Positions 1-9,124 of a stretch of DNA of 64,000 nucleotides are shown here, piece after piece. Positions within the stretch are counted from its first letter, which is position 1; the number at the start of each line of letters is the position of its first letter. A program made the position numbers and the translations under genes. Source of the DNA: Nocardioidaceae bacterium (lineage in GTDB: Bacteria > Actinomycetota > Actinomycetes > Propionibacteriales > Nocardioidaceae); the NCBI GenBank assembly GCA_020636935.1, contig JACJWW010000011.1, positions 1 to 64,000 of the forward strand, in the 5' to 3' direction. Under the pieces are notes generated by a model that had not been told where the DNA came from, searched no databases, and worked only from the letters and a program-made list of their open reading frames with translations.

Positions 1-441
1 GCCCAGGAGCAAGACCTGTCCATCCGTGCCTTCCGTGTCGAGGTGGTCGAAGCAATCGGCACCCAGAACCTGGTCGACGTGCGCAGCCCAGACGAGTACG
101 CCGGTCGCCTGCTTGCCCCAGCCCACCTCCCGCAGGAGCAGGCCCAGCGTGCCGGACACGTCCCGACTTCGATCAACGTGCCGTGGAGCAAGGCAGCCAA
201 CGACGACGGCACCTTCAAGAGCGACGATGAGTTGCGCGAGATCTATGGGGCCGCTGGCTTCGAGGACGGCAAGGACACCATCGCGTTGTGCCGGATCGGT
301 GAGCGCTCCAGCCACACCTGGTTTGTGTTGAAGGAGCTCCTCGGCCACGACAGCGTCAAGAACTACGACGGCTCCTGGACCGAGTACGGCTCGCTCGTCG
401 GCGTGCCCGTCGTACTCGGTGACGAGCGGGGTGAAGCCTGA
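1..441 (+). CDS. cysA2: CysA2-type thiosulfate sulfurtransferase, 5' part cut off by the window
   Basis: Only the C-terminal part is present: the frame is open from base 1 and ends at TGA 439-441, giving 146 residues of a family protein of about 280. This is the second rhodanese domain of a two-domain sulfurtransferase, which moves sulfane sulfur from thiosulfate to thiol acceptors in the cytoplasm. Visible support is LVDVRSPDEYAG, the active-loop Cys in LCRIGERSS (codon 289-291) and the ending NYDGSWTEYGSLVG, all close to mycobacterial CysA2 as I recall it. The stop overlaps the start of the DUF1416 gene, matching the mycobacterial cysA2-sseC pair, so the two are probably co-translated. Confidence 0.93.
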   Translation, partial: AQEQDLSIRAFRVEVVEAIGTQNLVDVRSPDEYAGRLLAPAHLPQEQAQRAGHVPTSINVPWSKAANDDGTFKSDDELREIYGAAGFEDGKDTIALCRIGERSSHTWFVLKELLGHDSVKNYDGSWTEYGSLVGVPVVLGDERGEA

Positions 442-737
442 TGTGCGGCGCCACTGTTGGCGGCCTTTCCCTTGACGGAGTGAATGTCGCCAAGGAGGCC
501 GTGGTCCAAGGGCAGGTGACCCGCAACGGTGAGCCGGTCGGCGGCGCCTATGTGCGCTTGCTCGACCGGGCCGGAGAGTTCACCGCTGAGGTGCCCACCT
601 CGGCGACCGGACACTTCCGCTTCTTCGCCGGGCCCGGTGACTGGACGCTGCGCACGCTGGCTCCCTCCGCCGAGCCGGTGGACAGCCAAGTCCACGCAGC
701 AGTCGGTGTGGTCGCTGAGGTCGCCGTAGCGGTCTAA
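441..737 (+). CDS. DUF1416 (SseC-like) small protein
   Basis: A 98-residue protein starting MCGATVGG, with its ATG sharing one base with the upstream stop (TGATG). The middle (GGAYVRLLDRAGEFTAEV, then FRFFAGPGDWTLR) has the alternating pattern of a transthyretin-like or carboxypeptidase-regulatory beta sandwich and matches the mycobacterial SseC/DUF1416 family. There is no signal peptide or membrane segment, so it should be cytoplasmic. The biochemical role is unknown; the constant pairing with a CysA2-type sulfurtransferase suggests a part in sulfur transfer. A strong hairpin follows the stop and probably ends this transcript. Confidence 0.88.
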   Translation: MCGATVGGLSLDGVNVAKEAVVQGQVTRNGEPVGGAYVRLLDRAGEFTAEVPTSATGHFRFFAGPGDWTLRTLAPSAEPVDSQVHAAVGVVAEVAVAV

Positions 738-757
738 TCCACGATCAGTCGGCAAGC

Positions 758-797
758 AGCCCACGGTGGCCCCGTCTCGGGGGGTCAACCGTGGGCT
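758..797 (+). terminator. hairpin terminator after the sulfurtransferase operon
   Basis: A perfect 10-bp stem, AGCCCACGGT with ACCGTGGGCT, encloses a second G+C-rich stem around CCCCGTCTCGGGG. It is followed by only a short run, GTTT, so termination may be partial. It lies between the DUF1416 stop and the next start. Confidence 0.6.
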
Positions 798-839
798 GTT
801 TGGGTGAATTGAGCCCTCTCTGGGTAGTCTCGGTGGGCA

Positions 840-1712
840 ATGTATGGATCAACCAAGAATGACCCGGCGCCCCCCGAGGTGCCCAAGGAGTTCGCCGAGA
901 CCTATCGCCAGGCCTTTGCCAAGGCCATGGCTGGGATGGGTCAGACCCCACATGTCGACCCACCACGCGTGGTGCCGGTCCAGCGGGAGGCGGATGGGCC
1001 CACCACTGCCACCTATGTGCCTACACGGCCCGACACCCAAGGGGTGCGGATCAGCGGCCCACTGTTTGCCGACCACGTGGGCAAGCGGGGCGCGGGGTTC
1101 TGGGCTCAGTTGCGAAGCTCGGCTCTCTTTGTGCCGGTGATCGTGGCATTTGCCGCGCTGCTGGTGGTCGGATCGGCGTACCTAATTGGAGCCCTCGGCT
1201 CAAGCGGAATCGGTGAGCGCGGGCAGACCACTTCAAGCATGGCTGATGCTGCCTATGACGGCCCGGTGACCTGGCAGCACGGTTTGTCAGTCGACGGCGA
1301 CTGCGGAGCGGCCAAGCAAGTGGCAGGTCAAGGCCCCAAGCGGGCAGTTGACGGCAGATCGGCAACAGCTTGGACCTGTCGGGGTGAGGGTGAGGCGATG
1401 CTCCTCACCGTGCGGATGCCGAAGACCAAATCGATTGGACAGGTCGGACTGATCCCCGGTCACGCTGCGCAGGCAAACCGGCTGGGCGCCAATCACTTTG
1501 CCTCAGGCAATCGGATCACCAAGGTGCGTTGGCATCTCGCTGATGTGAAGATCGACCAAGACATCCCCGACAATCGCTTCGACCGCAGCGTGCGGACCAT
1601 TCGAATCCCAGCCACCACGGCTCGCGTGATCAAGGTGGAGATCCTTGACGTCGCGCGTGGCAAACGCAATCAGACCTCGATCAGTGAGGTCGTAGTCGGC
1701 GCCGCACGCTGA
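840..1712 (+). CDS. membrane-anchored protein with C-terminal discoidin-like domain
   Basis: 290 residues. Residues 1-95 are hydrophilic and proline-rich. One membrane segment follows (about 97-119, ALFVPVIVAFAALLVVGSAY), and the rest should be outside the cell. The outer part (about 140-290) looks like the discoidin-type beta-sandwich often annotated as NADase-type glycan-binding domain: AVDGRSATAWTCRGEGEA near its start, with later strands such as IGQVGLIPGHA and VIKVEILDV. A cell-surface carbohydrate-binding role is inferred from this resemblance and from the polysaccharide genes that follow. A TAGTCT hexamer at 825-830 sits nine bases before the ATG, so a leaderless mRNA is possible. The stop abuts the stop of the convergent acyltransferase gene. 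Confidence 0.7.
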   Translation: MYGSTKNDPAPPEVPKEFAETYRQAFAKAMAGMGQTPHVDPPRVVPVQREADGPTTATYVPTRPDTQGVRISGPLFADHVGKRGAGFWAQLRSSALFVPVIVAFAALLVVGSAYLIGALGSSGIGERGQTTSSMADAAYDGPVTWQHGLSVDGDCGAAKQVAGQGPKRAVDGRSATAWTCRGEGEAMLLTVRMPKTKSIGQVGLIPGHAAQANRLGANHFASGNRITKVRWHLADVKIDQDIPDNRFDRSVRTIRIPATTARVIKVEILDVARGKRNQTSISEVVVGAAR

Positions 1713-2219
1713 TCAGCCAGCCTGCTTGTCACTGCCTTCAATCGACTGACCTTCGCTGGCCTTGTAGGCGCTCGAACCACGCGGTGGCCCCTTGCGGATG
1801 CAACGTGCGGGAATGCCGGCCCACACCTCGTTTGGCCCGGTTGACTGATTGAGCACGCTGCCGGCGCCGATGATCGTGCCCTTGCCGATGGTGAGACCCT
1901 CGCGGGGCGCAAGGACCTTGACATCGACACCGATCAGCACGTCGTCCTCGATGATCACCTTGGGCCATTCTTCAATCGGCCAAGGGTCCATCGGATAGAG
2001 CTGACCGGTGCCCGAATAGGGGGCGATGGTGACGTTCTTGCCGATCTTGGTGGCGGGGTGGATGATCACGCCAGCTCCGCGGTGAAGGAGTTGGAAGCCT
2101 TCGCCGATCTCGACATTCCACGGCAAGTCGATGTAGAGCACCCAAGCCATCACCTGCCGGATGATCTTCCTGCTGGTGAGACCACGGCGCTTTGCGACCA
2201 AGCGTTCGGCTATGTTCAT
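1713..2219 (-). CDS. serine-acetyltransferase-like hexapeptide acyltransferase
   Basis: 168 residues starting MNIAERLVAKRR. I chose this ATG because AGGATGTC precedes it; a longer frame to 2324 adds residues unlike the family and would run into the divergent glycosyltransferase gene. The body carries left-handed beta-helix hexapeptide patterns (GKNVTIAPYSG, IIEDDVLIGVDVKVLAP, IGKGTIIGAGSVL) and the usual ending GIPARCIRKG. Such enzymes transfer acetyl or other acyl groups from CoA, here probably to a sugar of the surface polysaccharide made by the neighbouring genes. The acceptor cannot be read from sequence. Confidence 0.82.
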   Translation of the reverse strand: MNIAERLVAKRRGLTSRKIIRQVMAWVLYIDLPWNVEIGEGFQLLHRGAGVIIHPATKIGKNVTIAPYSGTGQLYPMDPWPIEEWPKVIIEDDVLIGVDVKVLAPREGLTIGKGTIIGAGSVLNQSTGPNEVWAGIPARCIRKGPPRGSSAYKASEGQSIEGSDKQAG

Positions 2220-2290
2220 GACATCCTGTCCTGGTGGTTGCCTTGGCTGACTTTGTCTAAGCCACCCTAGATTACCGAAAGGTGCTCGCA
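2220..2290. promoter_or_regulatory. shared intergenic region of two divergent polysaccharide genes
   Basis: 71 bases separate the divergent starts. On the + strand a TAGATT hexamer near 2268-2273 could be a -10 box, and TGGCT...AGCCA near 2246-2266 forms a short inverted repeat. No convincing -35 is visible. Confidence 0.3.
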
Positions 2291-3421
2291 GTGCGGATCG
2301 CGCTGATCCACAGCTATTACTCATCCAGGGTGCCCTCTGGTGAGAACAACGTCGTAGACGCCCAGTTGGCTACGCTGCGGGCCGCCGGACACGAAGTGCA
2401 GCTGATCGAGCAGCAGACCGATGCTCGGCTGGCCCGCAAGACCTATCCCGTCGAAGCCGCACTGACTGTTGCTAGCGGGGTCGGCCCGAGCCCCCTTCGA
2501 CAACTCCTTGATTTTGACCCCGACGTAACTCACCTCCACAATCTCTTCCCGAATTTCGGTCGCCGTTGGTTGACGAAGTACGACGGTCCGCTCGTGGCGA
2601 CCCTGCACAACTATCGGCCGTTGTGTGCCAAGGCCACGCTCTACCGGGATGGACATCGGTGCACCGAATGTCTTGACGTGGGGCACTCCAGGCCCGCAAT
2701 CAGGCACGGGTGCTTCCATGACTCCGCACTGGCCACGATCCCTTCGGCGATCGCGACCAAGTTCGCCAATGACCCGGTGCTTCGCCGGGCGGAGGTGCTG
2801 ACCACGCTGAGCGAGGGCATGAGCAATGTCTATGCCGACGCAGGCGTGCCTCGAGACAAGCTTGTCGTGCTCAACAACTATGTCGAGCCGATCACGGTCG
2901 CCGACCTCGTCCCCCAGCAGGCGCCCGGCTATTGGATCTTCGCCGGACGAATCGAGCCTGAGAAGGGCCTCCACGAGCTCATCTCGGCCTGGCCGCGAGG
3001 CGAGCGCTTGCTCGTTGCCGGCGCGGTTGACCCTGACCGTCCACTTCCCGCGCATCCAGACGTCGAGGCATTGGGTCGGGTGCCCCGTGAGGAGTTGTTG
3101 GCCTTGATGGCCGGGGCGAATGGCCTGGCCTTCCCCTCGATTTGGCTAGAAGGCTTGGCCCTGGTCTGCTTGGAGTCACTGGCGGTCGGCACGCCGATCC
3201 TCACCTTCTCAGACATTCCCGCGGGTCAAGCTGTGCAGCAACTCGGGGTCGGCTTGGCGGGCGATCGTGATGATGTGCCCACGCTGGTGGCTCGCGCACG
3301 AGGGGAGTTCGCGAGCATGCGGTCACGCTGCAAGCAGGTCTATGCCGATGAGTTCACCCCCCAGGCATGGTTGCGAAATGCCGAGGCGATCTACCGCACT
3401 GCGATCGAGCGGGCGGGCTAG
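2291..3421 (+). CDS. family 4 glycosyltransferase
   Basis: 376 residues from the GTG at 2291, preceded by GAAAGG at good spacing; the GTG at 2282 is a poorer alternative. It is a GT-B retaining glycosyltransferase. The N-terminal domain begins VRIALIHSYYSSRVPSGE. The linker FAGRIEPEKGLHELI is the usual start of the donor-binding half, and the EX7E-type signature region follows in FPSIWLEGLALVCLESLAVG. It has no membrane segment and should act at the inner face of the membrane on a lipid-linked glycan. Donor and acceptor sugars are unknown. It is divergent from the acyltransferase and convergent with the methyltransferase genes. Confidence 0.9.
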   Translation: MRIALIHSYYSSRVPSGENNVVDAQLATLRAAGHEVQLIEQQTDARLARKTYPVEAALTVASGVGPSPLRQLLDFDPDVTHLHNLFPNFGRRWLTKYDGPLVATLHNYRPLCAKATLYRDGHRCTECLDVGHSRPAIRHGCFHDSALATIPSAIATKFANDPVLRRAEVLTTLSEGMSNVYADAGVPRDKLVVLNNYVEPITVADLVPQQAPGYWIFAGRIEPEKGLHELISAWPRGERLLVAGAVDPDRPLPAHPDVEALGRVPREELLALMAGANGLAFPSIWLEGLALVCLESLAVGTPILTFSDIPAGQAVQQLGVGLAGDRDDVPTLVARARGEFASMRSRCKQVYADEFTPQAWLRNAEAIYRTAIERAG

Positions 3422-3444
3422 TCGTCAGGGTCGCTGGCGAGCGC

Positions 3445-4173
3445 TCAGCGAGTGGCTTCCATGTAGAGAGACCCCGGACGATATTCACTGCCATCAGGCT
3501 CTTGGTCGAGCCCAGTGGAAGTCCAGTCGTCGATTGCTGAGGTCTTGAAATCGACCACGGTCGGGTCGATGAAACCAGCCTGCTTGAGCACCACAGCCAA
3601 GTTGACCCGATCCCACATCCACTGATGGGTTTCGCCGCGCTTGCGGGCGTCGCCGAGCAGGGTGTTTTCGACCTTACGGCGCATCGGAGGTTGTTGCGAG
3701 GTGCCGGCGGCTTCTCGGCGTACCATCTGCTCGGCAAATGAGGCGACATGATCGTCGTGGGCCTCGGGATTGCCGTGCCCAGCGTCGATGGCGCTCAATG
3801 AGTCGAGATAGCCACGCAGCAGTGGCTCCAGGTCTGGTACGACGATGCGGTGCACGCCGCCCGGCTTGAGCACCCGCTTGATCTCGGCCAAGAAGCCGTC
3901 GATGCCATCACGATCGATGTGCTCGAGCACATGGGAGTGGTAGACCGCATCGATCGATCCGGACTCGAATGGGATGCCCTTGCGCAGGTCGTGCACCATG
4001 AGGTTGCCCTCAATGGCGTTGTAGTTGTCGAGCCGTTCGCCCGAGAGCAGCCTCTTGGCGACCTTGTCGCCGAGTTTGGATGACTTGATCCGCACCTGTG
4101 GCGACCAATCGATGTTGATCGTGGCCGCGCTGGTGCGGGTGCCGCAGCCGAGATTCAAGATCTTGGCGCCCAT
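3445..4173 (-). CDS. class I SAM-dependent methyltransferase
   Basis: 242 residues. The SAM-binding motif I is ILNLGCGTRT (about residues 5-14); HVLEHI at about 96-101 and LKPGGVHRIVVPDLEPL match motifs IV-VI of this fold. The distal part, with QWMWDR and GFIDPTVVDF, is typical of methyltransferases in polysaccharide loci. Its ATG overlaps the stop of the upstream FkbM gene by one base, so the two form an operon. The probable substrate is a sugar of the surface polysaccharide, inferred only from context. Confidence 0.85.
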   Translation of the reverse strand: MGAKILNLGCGTRTSAATINIDWSPQVRIKSSKLGDKVAKRLLSGERLDNYNAIEGNLMVHDLRKGIPFESGSIDAVYHSHVLEHIDRDGIDGFLAEIKRVLKPGGVHRIVVPDLEPLLRGYLDSLSAIDAGHGNPEAHDDHVASFAEQMVRREAAGTSQQPPMRRKVENTLLGDARKRGETHQWMWDRVNLAVVLKQAGFIDPTVVDFKTSAIDDWTSTGLDQEPDGSEYRPGSLYMEATR

Positions 4174-4973
4174 CAGACTGGCCTCCGCTTGAGCCAGACG
4201 GTGCCCAAGCCAATGTCAACGCGATCGTGGCGCACCTCTTCGAGGCCTGCCTTGGTGAAGAAGTCCTTGAGTTCGTCCCATGAATGACCCTGAAGGGGGT
4301 GGTATTCCATGACCACGCTCTGCACGGTGGCCCAATCGCTTGGGTCGCTGGGCAAGATGATGGAGTATTCAGCACCTTCAGTGTCGATCTTCACGAGATC
4401 AACCTTGCCGCCGGCAGCCTTGACCGCCTCGGCGAAGGTGGTGCACTCGACCTCGATGGTTTGTGATCCCTCAGGGGCGGTCAGGCCGTTGAGCCCACTG
4501 CCTTGGCCGTTGTCGGTGAACTCCAACGTGCCGACATGGTCTGACATCGCGGTGTTGTGCACCGTGACCCTGTCGCTGAGCCCGTTGTTGGTGACATTGC
4601 GACGGGTGTAGATGGCAGTGGACGGTGAGGCTTCATAGGTGTTGATCCGAGCCTGGGGGAAGGCCTTTGCCAGAGCAACCGAGAAGCAACCGATCTGCCC
4701 ACCGATGTCAAGGGCGGTGAAGTCAGCGGGGAGGTCACCGGCGAGCTCGTTGAAGCGGTAGGCGTCTTCGGCGAACAACTCATAGACCGGCACCCGTGCG
4801 CCGGCCACATTGGGGCAACTGATCACGACACCGTCGCGGGTCTTGAAGACCAACTCGCTGGAAGCAAGGGGCGTCTTGCTGGCGACGAGGTCGAAGAGGA
4901 GCTTTGGGCCATTGCGAAAAGCAGTCAGAGTCTGACCGATTCGTCTCGCCGCCAATTGCGGAGGTCTATTCAC
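4173..4973 (-). CDS. FkbM-family methyltransferase
   Basis: 266 residues from a GTG at 4973 with GGAAGG upstream. The SAM-binding motif is FTALDIGGQIGCFSVALAKA, followed by INTYEASP and, in the C-terminal half, VDLVKIDTEGAEYSIIL, the hallmark of the FkbM family. These enzymes O-methylate hydroxyl groups of sugars or polyketides; here a polysaccharide sugar is the likely target. It is translationally coupled to the second methyltransferase. About 118 bases without a gene lie between it and the GT61 gene; I see no clear terminator there. Confidence 0.88.
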   Translation of the reverse strand: MNRPPQLAARRIGQTLTAFRNGPKLLFDLVASKTPLASSELVFKTRDGVVISCPNVAGARVPVYELFAEDAYRFNELAGDLPADFTALDIGGQIGCFSVALAKAFPQARINTYEASPSTAIYTRRNVTNNGLSDRVTVHNTAMSDHVGTLEFTDNGQGSGLNGLTAPEGSQTIEVECTTFAEAVKAAGGKVDLVKIDTEGAEYSIILPSDPSDWATVQSVVMEYHPLQGHSWDELKDFFTKAGLEEVRHDRVDIGLGTVWLKRRPV

Positions 4974-5091
4974 GGTTGCAGGTACCTTCCTTGAGTCGCC
5001 TGCCTAACGACACGAGTATGCGCGGGTAACGATAGTGGGCGGGCCTTTTTCGCCAGATCCACCTGCGCAAGTCCAAGAGTATCGCCTTCGG

Positions 5092-6300
5092 CTAATCCAG
5101 GATCTCCTCGAGCAGGGCTTGGAACTGCCGCAGATTTACGGTGATGTCAGCCATCACTTGATTGTTGCTCCCGGTTGGGCCTGGGTCGGTGCCTTCGCCG
5201 ATCAGATAGCGATATCTGGTGTCGGGCACGTTGTCGATGATCGTCCAGTAGCCGGGGTTCAGATACTGGGGGGCGAATAGTTCGAGCAAGCCCACGCCGG
5301 CTGCGCAAAAGTTGAGATTGGTCAAGGCTGCGCCATGTGGCGCCACGATGGTCTTCGCCGCAGCGAAGTGGTCGATCTGCTCGCGCACGGTGTGGGCTCC
5401 GGGGTCGAAGACCTCAAATCCCAAAGGCTTGAGGATCTCCAGGATGGCCGACTCATTGTTGACTCGCCTGGTGTTGGGTTGGTTGCCACGAGTGATGTAG
5501 AGGCGCTCGGGTTTGTCGCTCGTGCTCTCTGCCGGGAAGGTCGCGCGCAGCCACTCGGTGACCCAACGGGGGCCCATCGTGTGGGCATTGACTATGGCCG
5601 GGTCGAGCACGACATCAGCGCGTGCGGCCGAATGCTTGCTGGCCTCCACGCGAGGCAGATCGCTGAGCCCAAGGAGGTCCAGGAAGCCACGGTGATAGGC
5701 GGAGGTGGAGTTTGTGAACAACACATCGGGAGCCACGCCGGGCATGGTTTCGGCCAGTACGCCGAGTCGAGGCAGCGCATCCATGAGCCAGTGGTAGTAG
5801 TTGCCGAAGGAGCCGGGCGCGGCCAATGAGAGCAAGCGCCCAGACACTCGCTGTGGCTCAGGCAGGCGCGCTCGCAAGTAGATGGGGTGTTCGGTCCAGT
5901 GCGCGATCCCGAAATAGCTGCTGGTCTCAAGATCCAGCAATCCGCCATTGGTTATGTGGGCGGCGTAGTTGCCCACGACCAAGCCGTCGTGCATCTCCAG
6001 CGTGAAGCGCGGCGCGAAGGTGAAGTCCTGCTTGAGGTCGAAGAACCAATGATTGGCAGGAAGTCCCTCGGGCATCGGCCGGTGTCGAGGCTCAGCAGGT
6101 CCCCCGGGGTGCAGGGTGACACTCTCGGGCTCCAGTCGGGCCGTTTCGCGGGCGCTCAGTGTGGCCTGGGCAGGCACGGCTCTCGCCCCGGCGATATTCG
6201 TCGTACGCCGGGTCAGCGCGCCGACGCGTCGGGTGGCGAATCGATGGCCTCTTTTGAGCAACGGGAAGAGCGGTTGGAGCCGGGAGGGGAGTCTGGCCAT
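5092..6300 (-). CDS. family 61 (DUF563) glycosyltransferase
   Basis: 402 residues. The family signature is near the C terminus: FAAAKTIVAPHGAALTNLNF, followed by GLLELFAPQYLNPGYW. The centre contains GSFGNYYHWLMDALPRLGVL, also usual for DUF563 proteins. The Arg-rich start (MARLPSRLQPLFPLLKRG) is basic but carries no obvious signal peptide. Family members transfer pentoses or other sugars to glycans; the exact sugar cannot be told. It lies 8 bases after the polymerase-like gene on the same strand, which supports a common operon for surface polysaccharide. Confidence 0.85.
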   Translation of the reverse strand: MARLPSRLQPLFPLLKRGHRFATRRVGALTRRTTNIAGARAVPAQATLSARETARLEPESVTLHPGGPAEPRHRPMPEGLPANHWFFDLKQDFTFAPRFTLEMHDGLVVGNYAAHITNGGLLDLETSSYFGIAHWTEHPIYLRARLPEPQRVSGRLLSLAAPGSFGNYYHWLMDALPRLGVLAETMPGVAPDVLFTNSTSAYHRGFLDLLGLSDLPRVEASKHSAARADVVLDPAIVNAHTMGPRWVTEWLRATFPAESTSDKPERLYITRGNQPNTRRVNNESAILEILKPLGFEVFDPGAHTVREQIDHFAAAKTIVAPHGAALTNLNFCAAGVGLLELFAPQYLNPGYWTIIDNVPDTRYRYLIGEGTDPGPTGSNNQVMADITVNLRQFQALLEEILD

Positions 6301-6308
6301 GGGTCGTC

Positions 6309-7682
6309 CTAGCGGCGGGTGGGGGTTGGCTCGGCCAGGCGAGCGCGCTCGGCCTCAAGGGCTTCTTCGCGATCAAGTTGTTCATGCATCGTGGCGGAGT
6401 GCACCGGGTCAATGCCGTCGCAGGCCTCGCGGCGACGACTCTTTGGCCACAACGTTCCCAAGAAGGCCATCGACAGGCCCGCCCAGACCATCCGATCCCA
6501 CAGGCTTGCGGTGAGCGCGCCCTGCAGCAGATAGACGAATGCGCCCCAACCCAGGCGGTGCATCGGCCCCTCGAGATTGAACAGCGGCTTGGTGATCGAC
6601 CACATCATCATCATGAAGCCCACGAAGCCGATCAGGCCGGCGCTGGAGAGGACTTGCAAGAAGATGTTTTGCGCATCGAGGGCATGCTCGAATCCGACCC
6701 CGAACCACGGCCTGCTGACGAAGGCATTCCAGCTCTCCTGGAAGAGCCAGACGCGCAGGTAATTGGAGGAGCTTCCTTGGGCCGAGCCGATCCTGTTCAG
6801 GGCTGACCCCTCGCCACCGATCTGGGCAAGGACCGGGAACATCACGATCACCATGAGGAAGCCGCAGATCAGTAGGATCAACTTGGCTCCGGACTTCTCC
6901 CAGAACGGATACATCACTGCGATCACAACCAAGGCGCCAAGCCCGGCGCGACTGCCGCTGAGCAAGACGCCGAAGGTGCAGATCGCCATGGCTGCCCATA
7001 CGTAGGGTCTCAGACTCGGGCGAAGTCGGTGCAACAAGAAGAAGCCGAAGCAGATCGCTTGCAATGAGCAGAGAGCGAAGAAGTTGAAGTGGACAGTGAA
7101 GCCCATGTATCTGCCGCTCTCGGCGTCTTTGCCATTGGCCAAGGCGCCGATCACACTCATGATCTGGCCCAAGACATAGACAATCGCCATCGCGTCGATC
7201 ATCTTGGCTGATGGGTTCCACAAGATGAAGGCGACCGGCAAGAAGATCGAGGCGGCCACCAGTCGGAACAGCACGTTGGTGCTGATGGCAACGTCATTGG
7301 CAAACCACGAGGCCACCAAGCCTGCGGAAAACATCATCAAGGCGCCCAGCGCATAAGGCGTTGGGAAATTGGCGCGGCCCTTGATCAGCTTCGGGATCAG
7401 CAGGCCGATGCCCATCACGAAGAAGAGATCGGAAAAGGTGACGAAGCCAGCCGATGCAGTCGGGCGTAGCGAGTTGGCCGGCGCAGTGAACATCGCAGCC
7501 AGCATCATCAAGTTGATCGTGCGCTCATAACCCAACGCGATCAAGACGACAACGCCGACCGACAAGGTGACGCTCACGATGGCGAGGATCGGGTTGTCCA
7601 AGCTCAGCCAGACGAAGCCGAGCATGAGCACCAAACCGCCAGCAGCGATGGCATTTCGTGGGCTGGCCAAGTCTTTCAACAC
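6309..7682 (-). CDS. O-antigen ligase / Wzy-like polymerase membrane protein
   Basis: 457 residues from the GTG at 7682, eight bases after the stop of the upstream kinase gene; a longer frame from a TTG at 7736 would overlap that gene by 47 bases and looks less likely. There are about ten to twelve hydrophobic segments, with a long outer loop in the second half (FPVLAQIGGEGSALNRIGSA, then FVSRPWFGVGFEHALDAQN), the usual place of the O-antigen ligase (Wzy_C) signature. It probably polymerises or ligates lipid-linked repeat units on the outer face of the membrane. The C-terminal 50 residues are charged and cytoplasmic. Confidence 0.82.
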   Translation of the reverse strand: MLKDLASPRNAIAAGGLVLMLGFVWLSLDNPILAIVSVTLSVGVVVLIALGYERTINLMMLAAMFTAPANSLRPTASAGFVTFSDLFFVMGIGLLIPKLIKGRANFPTPYALGALMMFSAGLVASWFANDVAISTNVLFRLVAASIFLPVAFILWNPSAKMIDAMAIVYVLGQIMSVIGALANGKDAESGRYMGFTVHFNFFALCSLQAICFGFFLLHRLRPSLRPYVWAAMAICTFGVLLSGSRAGLGALVVIAVMYPFWEKSGAKLILLICGFLMVIVMFPVLAQIGGEGSALNRIGSAQGSSSNYLRVWLFQESWNAFVSRPWFGVGFEHALDAQNIFLQVLSSAGLIGFVGFMMMMWSITKPLFNLEGPMHRLGWGAFVYLLQGALTASLWDRMVWAGLSMAFLGTLWPKSRRREACDGIDPVHSATMHEQLDREEALEAERARLAEPTPTRR

Positions 7683-7689
7683 GGTGGAG

Positions 7690-9117
7690 TCAGCCCTTGG
7701 TGTCGGCCTTAGACGAAGGTCGCGTCTTTTTGGCAACGGGCTCGGCCTTGCGCGGGATTTGGGCTTCCTCAGGGGTCAGTTGCTCGTAGCCACCGTAGGT
7801 CTCGTATCCGTAGAAGCGCGAACCTCGAGCCGGTGTCATATTGGCCACTACACCGAAAACTCGGGCTCCGACCGAGCGGAGTCGCTCGACGGACTGACGC
7901 AGTTGGTCGCGGGTGGTCTTGCCATGTCGGATCACGATAATCACGCCATCAACTTCTACTGACAACACTGCAGGATCGGCCAAAGGCAACAGTGGCGGCG
8001 CATCGACGATCATCAGGTCGAACATGTTTTCCAGGCGGCGGAACAACTCATGAGTCGCCTGGCTCTGGAGGATTTCTGAAGGATTGGGGGGCAACGGGCC
8101 ACTGGCCAATACGGTGACACCGGTGCTGGAGTCATGCTGCAAGGCGGTCTGCAAATCAGTTTGCCCAACCAACACATTGGTCAGACCGACATTGCCGGGC
8201 AATCCCATCACGCTTGCCACACTCGGCCGACGCAGATCGCCGTCGACGATCAAGACCCGGCGACCTGTCTGGGCGACCGCAACCGCCAAGTTGACAGCCG
8301 TCGAGGTCTTGCCGTCCTGGGGCAACGGACTGGTGATCAGCAGCGACTTCATGTGTACGTCGATGTCGAGGAATTGCAGGTTGGTGCGCAGCATTCGGAA
8401 GGCTTCGGCCCGCGGAGTGTCAAACTCAGCGACCGCGCGCTCCTTACTCACCGACTTGTCGAAGGCGACGCTTGCCATCACTGGCAGGTCATGGTCCTTA
8501 GTGATGTCACTGGCGTTCTTGATGCTGTTGTCCATCAAGTCACGGATCAACGCCACGCCGGTGCCAATCACCAGACCGAGTACTCCCGCAACCGCGAGGT
8601 TTAGCGTCCAGTTGGGGGTGACCGGCACCGTACTGAAGGAGGCCGGGTCTACGACCGTCGCCTTGACAGTCTGAGTGCCGCCCTTGTTTTCGATCTCCTC
8701 GATCAACTTGGCCAACTCGTCCGCAGTGGTCGAGGCGAGCTGTTGAGCACGCGTGGCGTTGGTGTCGGTGACGGTGATGTTGAGCAACACCTGCAGTGGT
8801 GTGGCCACCGCACTGATCTTGCCGGCCAGTTGATCGGGGCCATAGCTGACACCGGTCTTGTCGATGACTCTGGTCATCAACTCGCGGCTGGTCGCTAATT
8901 GGGCATAGGAGGCCATCTGCTGGGTGACGAAGGCGCCACCGGCGTAGGCCTCGGCGGTGTTGCTCTTGTCAGCGGAGATGAAGAGCCTGGTTGAGGAGGC
9001 ATATTGCGGTGTGACGAAGATCGAATAGATGCTGACCGCGATCAAGGACACCACGAAGAAGGAGACGATTACGAGCCAGCGTCGGCGCAGGGTCGCGAAG
9101 AGCTCTTTAAAATCCAC
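7690..9117 (-). CDS. Wzz/BY-kinase polysaccharide co-polymerase and tyrosine autokinase
   Basis: 475 residues. The N-terminal half is a Wzz chain-length domain bounded by two membrane segments (about 14-34, VIVSFFVVSLIAVSIYSIFV; about 170-190, NLAVAGVLGLVIGTGVAL). The C-terminal half is a bacterial tyrosine kinase: Walker A in SPLPQDGKTSTAVNLA, A' in VLIVDGDLRRPS, Walker B in LMIVDAPPLLPLADP. The tail is lysine-rich with a short tyrosine cluster (FYGYETYGGYEQL), the usual autophosphorylation site, though small. The protein would set chain length of the polysaccharide polymerised by the next gene. Confidence 0.92.
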   Translation of the reverse strand: MDFKELFATLRRRWLVIVSFFVVSLIAVSIYSIFVTPQYASSTRLFISADKSNTAEAYAGGAFVTQQMASYAQLATSRELMTRVIDKTGVSYGPDQLAGKISAVATPLQVLLNITVTDTNATRAQQLASTTADELAKLIEEIENKGGTQTVKATVVDPASFSTVPVTPNWTLNLAVAGVLGLVIGTGVALIRDLMDNSIKNASDITKDHDLPVMASVAFDKSVSKERAVAEFDTPRAEAFRMLRTNLQFLDIDVHMKSLLITSPLPQDGKTSTAVNLAVAVAQTGRRVLIVDGDLRRPSVASVMGLPGNVGLTNVLVGQTDLQTALQHDSSTGVTVLASGPLPPNPSEILQSQATHELFRRLENMFDLMIVDAPPLLPLADPAVLSVEVDGVIIVIRHGKTTRDQLRQSVERLRSVGARVFGVVANMTPARGSRFYGYETYGGYEQLTPEEAQIPRKAEPVAKKTRPSSKADTKG

Positions 9118-9124
9118 GGGCTGA

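Noticed and set aside
1601..1620. TTCGAATCCCAGCCACC read as the T arm of a tRNA
   Set aside because: It lies inside a coding region and no acceptor or anticodon stem can be built around it.
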